12,152 bases of DNA, taken from contig JAJQIQ010000041.1 in assembly GCA_021199135.1 (NCBI GenBank), positions 1 through 12,152 on the forward strand. Reading direction: 5' to 3'. The notes beneath the pieces were generated by a model. It worked only from the letters and a program-made list of their open reading frames with translations, had not been told where the DNA came from and ran no database searches. The DNA comes from Clostridiales bacterium (GTDB lineage Bacteria; Bacillota; Clostridia; Lachnospirales; Lachnospiraceae). Numbering within the stretch: the first letter of the stretch is position 1; each line of letters starts with the position of its first letter. Below are positions 1 to 6,853 of the stretch, one piece after another. The position numbers were made by a program, and so were the translations under genes.

Positions 1-358
1 TGCAGGTGACGACCCAGCGCGGGTGCTGCGAGACCGGCAGTTCCAGGATGTATCTTTTCGCCTGCTCGAATGGCGCAAGCAGCGAGCCGTCAGACTGCCT
101 TATCGCGCTGTTTAAGTTTTTCCCAAGGCTTTTCTGCTCGATGAGAACCTTCGTCTCCGCAATCGTCCCATCGATGAAGCTCGTGTTGTCCAGATGGACC
201 TGCTGCTCGAATATGATATAGTCCTCGGGGTGCTCCACGCCGTACACGTCGCGCAGCAATGAGAGCCAGAACGGCTGGCTCTCGCCCTTCTCGTATCCCT
301 TGCCTTTCCACCGCTCGGCAAATTTCTTCGCCGCCAGTTTCTGCTCCGTGTCGGTCAT
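1..358 (-). CDS. MmeI-like DNA methyltransferase/restriction enzyme, N-terminal part (partial)
   Basis: The gene starts at an ATG (358-356) behind a good ribosome binding site, GGGAGGA on the minus strand (366-372, 7 nt spacing), and runs off the left edge after about 119 residues. The visible part resembles the N-terminal domain of MmeI-type (type IIL/IIG) enzymes, which combine a nuclease, an adenine methyltransferase and a target-recognition domain in one chain and cut at a distance from their site. The segment FIDGTIAETKVLIEQKS gives a D63-x10-E74-Q-K76 arrangement matching the PD-(D/E)xK nuclease centre of this family. Early residues (KKFAERWKGKGYEKGESQPFW) and the LDNTSFIDG stretch are also typical. 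The methyltransferase motifs (NPPY and others) would lie outside the window, so whether the whole enzyme is intact cannot be judged. Methyltransferases without a working nuclease exist in the family, but here the nuclease residues are present. Confidence 0.85.
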   Translation of the reverse strand, partial: MTDTEQKLAAKKFAERWKGKGYEKGESQPFWLSLLRDVYGVEHPEDYIIFEQQVHLDNTSFIDGTIAETKVLIEQKSLGKNLNSAIRQSDGSLLAPFEQAKRYILELPVSQHPRWVVTC

Positions 359-501
359 CGCGATGTCCTCCCGAAAAATTATATTCTTATGATAACATAC
401 TCTGTGGTTTTACTCAACCAGAAGATAAAAAAGACGGCTTATACAGCATGGACGAATCAGAGGCATCTTATAATCTGTGCTTTGCCTCAAGTAAAAAGTT
501 G

Positions 502-530
502 TTGCAATTATGGAACGATTCTGATATAAT
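502..530 (+). promoter_or_regulatory. Promoter of the zinc-ribbon protein gene
   Basis: TTGCAA (502-507) and a perfect TATAAT (525-530) are separated by 17 bases, a near-consensus vegetative sigma-factor promoter. Transcription would begin near 537, giving a leader of about 28 nt that contains AGGAGG (551-556) just before the ATG at 565. This supports the start at 565 rather than the longer open frame further upstream. Confidence 0.75.
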
Positions 531-564
531 CAGAGAAAGTTTTAAATTCGAGGAGGAAGTAGTT

Positions 565-1413
565 ATGCCACTTATTACATGTCCATCATGTGGAGCACAG
601 ATTTCAGACAAGGCTGAGAAATGCGTATATTGTGGATTTGACTTGTCTTCAACGAAGGCAACGGCAGCAAATAAATGTCCGGAATGCGGCACAGAATTAG
701 AGACAGATGCAACTGTATGTCCAAATTGTGGATATCCTATAAGGCAGAAGGCAGAAGATGGCACATCATCAGAATCAAGCTTTTCGACAGATGGTACAAT
801 ACAGGAACCCCCAAAAAATGGAAAAGGTAAGAAACTCATTGCTATTATCGTCATTATTGCAGTGATTGCTGTAGTCATCATTTTAGCGGTGATTATAAGC
901 AATCAAAGAAAGGAACGATTAGAGCAGGAAGAACTCGAACAACAAATTGAGGAATACGGCCAAAGCATTTCGGAAATAACATTTGCTATACTTAGCAGTG
1001 CAAGTGATGCCGAATCAGCTGGTGGATTAATACATGATGTCTGGTATAATTGCATTAATAAACAGAGTGATTCTGAAACAGACAAGTACACTCAAAAAGC
1101 CACCGGCTCATACTATAGCGATTTTAATGATGCTTTAACTAATTTGTTCTCGGATTCAGATTTCCTTGCAAACATTGTATCGCTAAAGTCCGACCAGTCC
1201 GATATAACATCCATGATGAAGGATATGCAGAATCCTCCAGAAGAATGGTCAGAAGCTTATGATGCCTTAATGGACTTTTATGAGTCTTACGTTACATTAT
1301 CAAATTTAGTTATCAGCCCATCTGGGTCGTTGATGACGTACACTTCTAATTTTAATGATGCAGACAGTGCGGTACTTGATGCCTATCAAAAAATGAAATT
1401 ATATATAGACTAG
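565..1413 (+). CDS. Membrane-anchored double zinc-ribbon protein, function unknown
   Basis: A 282-residue protein. The open frame extends upstream, but ATG 565 is chosen because AGGAGG (551-556) sits 8 nt before it and a strong promoter lies at 502-530. Two zinc ribbons occupy the N-terminus: C6-x2-C9...C20-x2-C23 and C38-x2-C41...C52-x2-C55. A low-complexity linker (about 63-88) leads to a single hydrophobic helix (91-111), preceded by KGKK and followed by RKER, then a Q/E-rich, probably coiled segment (114-130) and a C-terminal domain of about 150 residues I do not recognise. Positive charges flank both sides of the helix, so topology is uncertain; the zinc ribbons are most likely cytoplasmic, with the C-terminal domain across the membrane. 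The gene is clearly more AT-rich than the core genes to the right, which suggests horizontal acquisition. It stands alone with its own promoter and a likely terminator. Proteins of this layout are common in Clostridia and usually uncharacterised, so no function is assigned. Confidence 0.85.
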   Translation: MPLITCPSCGAQISDKAEKCVYCGFDLSSTKATAANKCPECGTELETDATVCPNCGYPIRQKAEDGTSSESSFSTDGTIQEPPKNGKGKKLIAIIVIIAVIAVVIILAVIISNQRKERLEQEELEQQIEEYGQSISEITFAILSSASDAESAGGLIHDVWYNCINKQSDSETDKYTQKATGSYYSDFNDALTNLFSDSDFLANIVSLKSDQSDITSMMKDMQNPPEEWSEAYDALMDFYESYVTLSNLVISPSGSLMTYTSNFNDADSAVLDAYQKMKLYID

Positions 1414-1457
1414 ACAGTTCTTCAATCAAGAATATGACATTGGGGGAAGATAAAAGA

Positions 1458-1486
1458 ATGAGGTTGCAATATGCCTCATCCTTTTT
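1458..1486 (+). terminator. Probable rho-independent terminator after the zinc-ribbon gene
   Basis: ATGAGG (1458-1463) and CCTCAT (1474-1479) form a 6-bp stem with a 10-nt loop, followed after CC by five T (1482-1486). It lies 45 nt after the zinc-ribbon stop codon. The stem is short and the T-tract modest, so termination may be only partial. Confidence 0.5.
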
Positions 1487-1581
1487 GGCTCCATCTTACG
1501 CCGAATTCCACGGGGTAATTCAGTTTTCTCATTGATCGGCACGGCTCCTCTAAATTTCTGTGAAAATTCTCTCATTCTGAC

Positions 1582-1610
1582 TTGCGCAATTTAAAATTTG
1601 GTTGTATAAT
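1582..1610 (+). promoter_or_regulatory. Promoter of the AbrB/PIN toxin-antitoxin operon
   Basis: TTGCGC (1582-1587) and a perfect TATAAT (1605-1610) are spaced by 17 bases. The start of transcription would be near 1617, about 40 nt before the antitoxin ATG. The hexamer TGGTTG occurs immediately before the -10 box (1599-1604) and again overlapping its end (1610-1615), exactly 11 bp apart. This is a possible binding site for the AbrB-type antitoxin, since such antitoxins usually repress their own operon. Confidence 0.7.
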
Positions 1611-1655
1611 GGTTGGTAAAGAAAGTAACGAAAACTTTGGGATGGGTGTGATCAA

Positions 1656-1919
1656 ATGGAAATGGCAAAAATCTCTAGCAAGGGACAGATAACGATACCG
1701 AAATTGGTGAGAGATCGGTTGCGCTTGAATACGGGCGACAAGGTGCTAATCTTGGAGGAAAACGGCAGATTCTACATTGAGAATGCGGCCGATGTCGCGT
1801 TCCACCACGTCGAAGACGGCTTCCGAGGAGCAGCAGCCGAAGCCGGGTTCATGAGCGAGCGCGAACTGCAGGATTACGCAAATGATATCCGCATGGAACT
1901 GAAGGGTAATGCAGTATGA
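1656..1919 (+). CDS. AbrB/MazE/SpoVT-family antitoxin (VapB-type)
   Basis: An 87-residue protein whose first 50 residues form a swapped-hairpin AbrB/SpoVT DNA-binding domain: SSKGQITIPKLVRDRLRLN followed by GDKVLILEENGRFYIEN is the classic signature. The C-terminal part (about 55-87) is acidic and probably helical; in this kind of antitoxin the equivalent region wraps around and blocks the toxin. The start at 1656 is preceded by a purine-rich stretch (GGGATGGG, 1640-1647); a second in-frame ATG at 1662 is possible. Its stop codon overlaps the start of the PIN gene as ATGA (1916-1919), the translational coupling typical of toxin-antitoxin pairs. It likely neutralises the PIN nuclease and represses the operon; both are inferred from family and gene order. 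Confidence 0.88.
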   Translation: MEMAKISSKGQITIPKLVRDRLRLNTGDKVLILEENGRFYIENAADVAFHHVEDGFRGAAAEAGFMSERELQDYANDIRMELKGNAV

Positions 1920-2314
1920 GGATTATGCTGGACACAAATATCCTGATATCCATTATATTTTTCCCTTCGGATATTACCCATCAATTTACGCGAAAGATTA
2001 GCTTTGGGCACAGAATTGTTCTCTGCGATTATGTTCTAGAAGAGCTGAGAATAGTTGTTGTCCGCAAATTTTCGAGCAGAAAAAATATTTTGGAGCAGTT
2101 CTTTAAAGAATTGCCGTTTGAATTGGTGCATACCCCAAGCGATCTGGATCTTAACAAATTCCCGAGCGTAAGGGATATAAAAGATTCCCCGATATTGGCA
2201 ACAGCAATTTTGTCAAATATCGATATTCTCGTCACTGGCGACAATGATCTTCTCGTCATGGATAATGAAACACCAAAAATCATGACAATGCGAGAGTTCA
2301 TTGAAAATTATTAA
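1916..2314 (+). CDS. PIN-domain ribonuclease toxin (VapC-like, COG1569-type)
   Basis: A 132-residue PIN-domain protein, the usual length for this toxin family. The opening IMLDTNILIS carries the first metal-binding aspartate (D6). Further acidic residues expected of the active site are E43 (in LEELR), D90 (in RDIKDSPIL) and D109/D111 (in LVTGDNDLL). All positions appear intact, so the protein is predicted to be a Mg2+-dependent RNase that inhibits growth when free of its antitoxin. It is coupled to the upstream AbrB-type antitoxin through a 4-nt ATGA overlap and shares its promoter. The 3' end of this gene abuts, and overlaps by about 17 nt, the broken AbiEii toxin remnant read from the other strand. 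Its RNA target cannot be predicted from sequence. Confidence 0.9.
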   Translation: MRIMLDTNILISIIFFPSDITHQFTRKISFGHRIVLCDYVLEELRIVVVRKFSSRKNILEQFFKELPFELVHTPSDLDLNKFPSVRDIKDSPILATAILSNIDILVTGDNDLLVMDNETPKIMTMREFIENY

Positions 2315-2680
2315 GTGTCGGCACAAGCTCATCAGCATAAAATATCGCCGCATTTTGATTAATCTTTTTATTAAATTGATTCTGTTTTGTCTTTGATCTG
2401 TTTGCCCATGGATCTTCGCCATCCCCTACGATTTTCTCCAATCAAGAATCAAGTCAATATCCTCCGAAAACCTTTCGATGACGTGATAGCATTTTGACAA
2501 ACTGGTTCCGCCTTTAAACACCAAAGCGTTTTTATATGCGCATTCATGAAACAGGTGGTTCGGCATGAAACATACCCAGAAATCCTTCTCCACTATTACT
2601 GGAGGCAAACCCATTTCCAGTGCAGCGGCCTGAAAAAGTTCTGCTCGCTCCACATCTCCTAAAATGGCGATTCTTTTCAT
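2298..2680 (-). pseudogene. abiEii: AbiEii nucleotidyltransferase toxin, frameshifted and 3'-truncated
   Basis: The gene starts at ATG 2680, overlapping the antitoxin stop as ATGA and preceded by AGGAAGG; an in-frame GTG at 2689 is an alternative start. The first 84 residues match the N-terminus of AbiEii/AbiGii toxins: VEKDFWVC (30-37), FKGGTSLSK (55-63) and FSEDIDLILDWR (71-82), including the nucleotidyltransferase GGTS and D74-x-D76 residues. A stop (2426-2428) then ends the frame. The homology continues in the next frame as GDGEDPWANRSKTKQ...FNKKINQNAAIFYADE...VPTL, down to a stop at 2298-2300 where the PIN gene begins on the other strand. Adding one A to the A4 run (plus strand T 2432-2435) would restore LDWRKIVGDGEDPW. 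The family is usually about 300 residues, so roughly the last half is absent. Loss of toxin function is very likely, unless the A-run is a sequencing error and a short form works. Confidence 0.85.
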
Positions 2681-3282
2681 ATCGCGCACACCTTCCTGAC
2701 AGTCTCATAAACCCATCCGCTTGCGCTGGCGGCCTCTGACAAAAGCAGCTTTTTGTCAGAATCCGACAAGGTTTTCCGCAGACGCTCAATAACATCCCCC
2801 GTGATCCGTTCTTTTCCCAAGGTTTTTAACGCCTCTATGACCAGCACCGTCACATCGGACATATTGGAAATCTCCCGATTCGTCCTGTGCTTAAACGAGA
2901 GCGTTATATTATCCCACTTAAACTCCCTGTACGGACCGTCGCTGATGTATGACCACACAGTCGGCACCTGCGTAGACAAGCCTAACCGATTCAACGCCAC
3001 ATCCCCGCTCAGCGCAATATTCCAGCGGTAATTCCTGGCAATGGCGCTCGCCACCGCATCCGGATCGGCGGGAAGATATTTTTTTAACATTTCGCTGTAT
3101 CTTGGCTTATCATACACGCCGTTTAAGATTCTCCGAATTTCCCCGGCATCAGTCTGGCGCTCCAGGCACTTCCTGACCGTCGCGGCGCTGGCGATATCCG
3201 CAAAATCCTTTGTCAGGAAAATAGTGCCTTCCTCCGACTTCGCTATTGTATTCTTTATGCCCTGATAAATGCTTTCCTCCAT
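2677..3282 (-). CDS. abiEi: AbiEi-type antitoxin (DUF6088 family), type IV toxin-antitoxin system
   Basis: A 201-residue protein starting at ATG 3282 with a near-ideal ribosome binding site (AAAGGAGAT, minus strand). The N-terminal 60 residues look like a winged helix: FLTKDFADIASAATVRKCL (helix-turn-helix) and GEIRRILNGVYDKPRYS. The central IALSGDVALNRLGLSTQVP (89-107) followed by the KHR segment (131-133) is typical of the AbiEi/DUF6088 family. AbiEi antitoxins counter the AbiEii nucleotidyltransferase and repress their own operon by binding inverted repeats at the promoter; such repeats are present here (3294-3327). Its 3' end overlaps the toxin start by 4 nt, the standard bicistronic arrangement. 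The antitoxin looks intact although its toxin partner is broken, the direction of decay expected because antitoxin loss would be toxic first. Confidence 0.85.
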   Translation of the reverse strand: MEESIYQGIKNTIAKSEEGTIFLTKDFADIASAATVRKCLERQTDAGEIRRILNGVYDKPRYSEMLKKYLPADPDAVASAIARNYRWNIALSGDVALNRLGLSTQVPTVWSYISDGPYREFKWDNITLSFKHRTNREISNMSDVTVLVIEALKTLGKERITGDVIERLRKTLSDSDKKLLLSEAASASGWVYETVRKVCAI

Positions 3283-3293
3283 ACCGCATCTCC

Positions 3294-3327
3294 TTTGTCG
3301 CGAAAATTATACAATAAACGCGACAAA
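3294..3327 (-). promoter_or_regulatory. Inverted-repeat operator over the abiE promoter
   Basis: TTTGTCGCG (3294-3302) and CGCGACAAA (3319-3327) are perfect 9-bp inverted arms separated by 16 bp. On the minus strand they bracket the -10 box: one arm lies in the -35/-10 spacer and the other between the start of transcription and the ribosome binding site, partly overlapping the latter. Centre-to-centre distance is 25 bp. AbiEi proteins are known autorepressors that bind inverted repeats in their promoters, so this is the likely operator. Binding by this AbiEi is inferred. Confidence 0.7.
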
Positions 3328-3334
3328 ATTGCAA
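3306..3334 (-). promoter_or_regulatory. Promoter of the abiE operon
   Basis: On the minus strand TTGCAA (3334-3329) and a perfect TATAAT (3311-3306) are 17 bases apart, followed by AAAGGAGAT and the abiEi ATG at 3282. The promoter looks fully functional although the downstream toxin gene is broken. Confidence 0.78.
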
Positions 3335-3349
3335 CAGGCAAATTTTATT

Positions 3350-3511
3350 TCCTAATAAGCGCATAGGGCCACATAAGCCTAGAATCCTGATGCCGCCCTC
3401 AATCTGCCGAAGGTAGACGACGTTGATATTGCTGCACTCGGACAGTTGTTCTGCATCAAGGTTGCGGGCTGAATATAATGTACCCATAAGTGTGGACAGT
3501 TCAAACCTCAA
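3350..3511 (-). pseudogene. Remnant of an XRE-family helix-turn-helix regulator
   Basis: Directly after the MATE stop codon the minus strand encodes a fragment containing LYSARNLDAEQLSECSNI and then NVVYLRQIEGGIR. This fits the XRE/HTH_3 pattern of L-x2-AR-x-L-x2-EQL-x-E...YL-x-QIE-x-G-x-R. The fragment could begin at TTG 3511 or ATG 3487. Similarity fades after about residue 50 (near 3355), and the open frame then runs meaninglessly through the abiE promoter. There is no clear ribosome binding site and no C-terminal domain. I read it as the leftover of a regulator gene cut by whatever brought in the AbiE region. Recognition rests on pattern alone, so a chance match is possible. Confidence 0.5.
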
Positions 3512-4923
3512 TACTGATCATTCGCGCCTGTTGATTTCGCGCTGTCTTTATCTAATTTCTCGACGAGGCTCTCGCGCTTCATCCACACCCCGGAGAAGAA
3601 GTAGATGATGCCGGGGATCGCCGCGCCGCAGGGCGCAAGCCCGTAGCCGAGGACGTATCCCGCGAAGCCCATTCCCATCACTTTGCCGAAAATCAGGCTC
3701 AGCCCAATCCTGCATATCACGCCGTCCATAAGGCTGAAGACCATGGAAAGCCGCGCGTTGCCGATGCCCTGGACGAACGCGTTGGTCCCGCGCATGAACG
3801 CGAGCGGGAGGAACGTCCAGATTATGCTGTGGATGAACACCGGCGCGAGGGCGAGCACGTCCGCGTCCGTCGTGAACAGGCGGAAGAAATATTTTCCGAA
3901 GGCGAGGTAGATCGCCATGAAGACGAGGTGGAAAATAATCCCGTAGATGAACGCCCAGTACGTGATCTGCTTCGTGCGCCTGACGTTTCGCGCCGCGTAA
4001 TTCTGCGCGACCATAGGCGCGGCGGCATAGCGGATGCCGATCGAGACCTTGTTGCAGATGTCGTCGATCTTCACGCCGACCCCGAACGTCGCCGAGGCCA
4101 CGACCCCGACGCTGTTTATCAGGCTGTTGACGAAAAACATTGAGACATAGATCATGCCGGAGGATATCGCCAGCGGCAGACCCTGCGACGCGATCATCTT
4201 GAGGTAGCGGGTGTCGAGCCCCCAGTCCTTGAAGTCGAACTCGAAGCCGAGCATGTCCCTGTGCCTGTAAATATAGAAGAGGGAAAACAAAAATGAGACC
4301 GCCTGGCCTATCATCGTCGCCATCGCCGCGCCGACCACCCCGAAGCCGAGGATGCCGGTGAAGAGGATGTCGAGGACGATGTTTATCACGGAGGCGAGCG
4401 TTATGAATATGAATGGGCGCTTCGCGTCGCCCAGGCCCCGGAGCACCGCCGAGACCATGTTGTAGCCGAAGCTGAACACGAGGCCGATCGCGCAGATGCC
4501 GAGGTAGCTCATCGCCATGTCGTGGGCCTCCGCCGGCATGTTTATGAGCGTGCAGAACTGCGGGCGCAGGAAAAACAGCAGCACCGCGATTATCACGGCG
4601 AGCGAGAAGACGAATATCGTCAGCGTCCCGATAATGCGGTTCAACTCTTTTTTCTTGCCCGCGCCGAGCATCTGCGCGATGAGGACCTGGCCGCCGGTGC
4701 ATAAGCCCGTGCAGAGCATCGTGCAGAAATTGAGCACCTCGCTGCAGAGCGAGACCGCGGAGAGGCCCGCCGTCCCGACGCACTGCCCCACGATGATCAT
4801 GTCAACTGCGGAGTAGAGCACCTGCAGGACGTTTGACGCCATGAAGGGAAGCATGAAAAAAAGCAAAAGCCTAGGTATGCTCCCCTTGGTGAAATCCCTG
4901 ATTATGGTCTTATCTTCCGACAT
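3508..4923 (-). CDS. MATE-family multidrug/cation efflux transporter
   Basis: A 471-residue, strongly hydrophobic protein with about twelve membrane helices in two related halves, the normal size for the MATE (NorM/DinF) family, which exports cationic drugs or metabolites using a Na+ or H+ gradient across the cytoplasmic membrane. Family signatures include the first helix ending SAVDMIIVGQCVG (38-50), GLCTGGQVLIAQMLGAG (73-89), and LRGLGDAKRPF in the middle of the first half (161-171), echoed in the second half by FMRGTNAFVQGIGNARLSM. The start at 4923 has AGGAAG upstream with 8-9 nt spacing. Only 17 nt separate it from the upstream chemoreceptor stop, so the two are probably co-transcribed. 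The substrate cannot be told from sequence. Confidence 0.93.
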   Translation of the reverse strand: MSEDKTIIRDFTKGSIPRLLLFFMLPFMASNVLQVLYSAVDMIIVGQCVGTAGLSAVSLCSEVLNFCTMLCTGLCTGGQVLIAQMLGAGKKKELNRIIGTLTIFVFSLAVIIAVLLFFLRPQFCTLINMPAEAHDMAMSYLGICAIGLVFSFGYNMVSAVLRGLGDAKRPFIFITLASVINIVLDILFTGILGFGVVGAAMATMIGQAVSFLFSLFYIYRHRDMLGFEFDFKDWGLDTRYLKMIASQGLPLAISSGMIYVSMFFVNSLINSVGVVASATFGVGVKIDDICNKVSIGIRYAAAPMVAQNYAARNVRRTKQITYWAFIYGIIFHLVFMAIYLAFGKYFFRLFTTDADVLALAPVFIHSIIWTFLPLAFMRGTNAFVQGIGNARLSMVFSLMDGVICRIGLSLIFGKVMGMGFAGYVLGYGLAPCGAAIPGIIYFFSGVWMKRESLVEKLDKDSAKSTGANDQY

Positions 4924-4940
4924 TGCCGTTTCTTCCTAAA

Positions 4941-6815
4941 TTAAAAGGTAAATTTCTCTATCTCCGCGCGGAGATCCATCGTCCGGTTCGACAGGTCGCG
5001 GGTGCTAACCGCGCTCTCGCCGGTCGTGCGCTTGAGGTTCTCGAAGACGCCGCGCTGCGCGATGAGGATCTCGGAAATATTGTTGAGGTCGTGGACGCTC
5101 TCGCCGGTCTTGTCGATTACGCCGTGCAGTGCGTCCTTCGTGGCGTCGGTCGCCTGGATCGCCGCCTCGACAATCTCGTTATTGAGTACGATGAGCTTTT
5201 CAATCTCCTCGTTCGCGTGCGTCGTCTCGACGGAGAGCTCCCTTATCTCATCCGCCACCACCGCGAAGCCGCGCCCTGCCGCGCCCGCGCGCGCCGCCTC
5301 GATTGAGGCGTTCAGCGACAGGAGGTTGGTCTGGCGCGCCACGCCGTTTACGGTGCCCAGGATGTTTGCGATGTTGTCGGACGACTCCTTGATGTGGTTT
5401 ATCTGCTCAATGAGCTGCGCGAGGTTCTGCTCGGAGACCGTCGCGAGCTCGTCGTTGTTGCGGTTTAATATCTCGACGGAATTTTCCGTCTTCTCGGTGA
5501 TCTCCTGCATGCTACTCGTCAGCTCGTCGACCGTCCGGCTCAGGTCTGCAAGCGACCGGCTGACGTCCGCCGAAACCTCCTCGGTGTCGGAGATTGAACG
5601 GTGGAAAACGCCGAAGGTGTTGTCGAGGTGCGAGACAATCTCGTCGAGGCTCGCGCGTATCGGCGCGAAGCTGTTCTGGTAGTCGATGCCGCTCTGGGCG
5701 GTGTAGTCGTTCTGCGCGAGCTGCGTGAGGATCGTCGTGATGTCGGAGACGTAGCCGTTTAAGGCCGCCTGCATGTGCGCAAGGCTCTGCTGCAGGTTCC
5801 AGAGCTCCTCGATCTCGGTCTGCACGTCAAAGTTGGTGTCGAGCCGCCCCTCGGAGAAGCTCTGCAGCTGCCCCTCGAGCGAGGTGAGCGCCGAAAGGCT
5901 CCTGTCGATGGTCTTTCTCACGCGCCGCCTCTCCATCTGCACGATCAAAAGGATGATCACGATGAGCACGACAATCGTTATGATGAAGCCGATTATCGCC
6001 GCCGTGATGTTATATACTGAAATGACGCTCCAGCCAGTCCCTTCGATGTCCGACTTGTCCGCGAGCGAGAATCCGTTGCGGAAGATGACGGTCTTGCCGT
6101 TCACATGGGAGTACACGGTGTCGGAGACGTCGACGCTTCGGTCCGCCGTCATGGAGTACGACTCGTCGGGGTCGGTCATGATCACGCCGTCGACGATGAG
6201 CGAGGCGTACTGCCCGTTCTGATAGGAGGACTCCATAAGCGCGACGAGCTCGTCGAGGTAGAAGTCGAGGCAGACCTCAGCCTCGTAGCCGTCCACATAG
6301 AGCTTCGTCGCCATCGTAAGGCACGGGTTCCCGGTGACCTCGTCGACATATACGCTCGTCAGATACACGCCGCCGTCAAGGTCGAGCGCGCCCGCGTAAT
6401 AGCTCTTCTGGTCAAGGTCGAAGTCGTCGCCCGGAACCCAGCCGCTGTTCGTGTATATCGGAATCGGAGTATCTTTCGAGCAGACGTAAGACATTGATAT
6501 GTACTCGTACCCCTCGGTGTAGTCCGCAAGGTACTGCACCAGCGCCTCCGGGTCGTCTAAAAGCTGCGGCTCCGCCTCGATGCCCTTCTCATATCCGTAC
6601 AGGATCGACTCCTGCATCTCGAGCCAGTTGCTGACCGACTGCGTCTGCGTGTCGCTCACCCTCGACGCCCGCATGTTGATGTTCGCCACATAAAAGCAAA
6701 TGATGACGATCATGAGCACTATCGAGACGATGCCGATGTCCCTCATGAACGTCGTCCCGAACATGCGCGACATCTTGTCGCCGAGCCTTACCCTCTCATT
6801 CTCTTTTCCCGCCAT
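4941..6815 (-). CDS. Methyl-accepting chemotaxis protein with extracellular Cache-like sensor
   Basis: A 624-residue chemoreceptor. The start at ATG 6815 is chosen because AAAGGAGT lies 7-8 nt before it; the frame is open to a TTG at 6890 but nothing supports that start. Layout: a cytoplasmic N-terminus; membrane helix 1 (about 26-46); an extracellular ligand-binding domain (about 50-265) with [15 protein letters not shown] and [19 protein letters not shown], typical of dCache sensors; membrane helix 2 (about 268-293); a degenerate HAMP region (about 296-355); and a long coiled coil. The conserved hairpin tip lies at about 483-527 ([20 protein letters not shown], then [15 protein letters not shown]), where CheA and CheW bind. 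There is no C-terminal CheR-binding pentapeptide. No chemotaxis or flagellar genes lie nearby, so it is an orphan receptor reporting an unknown small molecule, and its presence implies the host has a Che pathway. Confidence 0.94.
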   Translation of the reverse strand: MAGKENERVRLGDKMSRMFGTTFMRDIGIVSIVLMIVIICFYVANINMRASRVSDTQTQSVSNWLEMQESILYGYEKGIEAEPQLLDDPEALVQYLADYTEGYEYISMSYVCSKDTPIPIYTNSGWVPGDDFDLDQKSYYAGALDLDGGVYLTSVYVDEVTGNPCLTMATKLYVDGYEAEVCLDFYLDELVALMESSYQNGQYASLIVDGVIMTDPDESYSMTADRSVDVSDTVYSHVNGKTVIFRNGFSLADKSDIEGTGWSVISVYNITAAIIGFIITIVVLIVIILLIVQMERRRVRKTIDRSLSALTSLEGQLQSFSEGRLDTNFDVQTEIEELWNLQQSLAHMQAALNGYVSDITTILTQLAQNDYTAQSGIDYQNSFAPIRASLDEIVSHLDNTFGVFHRSISDTEEVSADVSRSLADLSRTVDELTSSMQEITEKTENSVEILNRNNDELATVSEQNLAQLIEQINHIKESSDNIANILGTVNGVARQTNLLSLNASIEAARAGAAGRGFAVVADEIRELSVETTHANEEIEKLIVLNNEIVEAAIQATDATKDALHGVIDKTGESVHDLNNISEILIAQRGVFENLKRTTGESAVSTRDLSNRTMDLRAEIEKFTF

Positions 6816-6853
6816 ATCGCGACTCCTTTTTGTGCAAAAATATTTTCCGTCCC

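Noticed and set aside
378..383. TATAAT on the minus strand upstream of the MmeI-like gene as a -10 box
   Set aside because: A start of transcription from it would fall at about 371, inside the ribosome binding site, and there is no -35 hexamer at the right spacing.
259..564. Upstream extension of the zinc-ribbon reading frame
   Set aside because: The frame is open, but it overlaps the opposite MmeI-like gene, lacks ribosome binding sites, and would start before the strong promoter at 502-530. AGGAGG before ATG 565 decides the start.
3149..3349. Continuation of the XRE-like frame through the abiE promoter and into abiEi
   Set aside because: Similarity to XRE proteins ends near 3355; the rest overlaps the promoter, operator and the real abiEi frame and looks random.
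3548..4783. 411-codon minus-strand frame overlapping the MATE gene
   Set aside because: It is the shifted frame of the MATE gene, very rich in R, H, G and P with no domain. The in-frame MATE protein has full-length family signatures.
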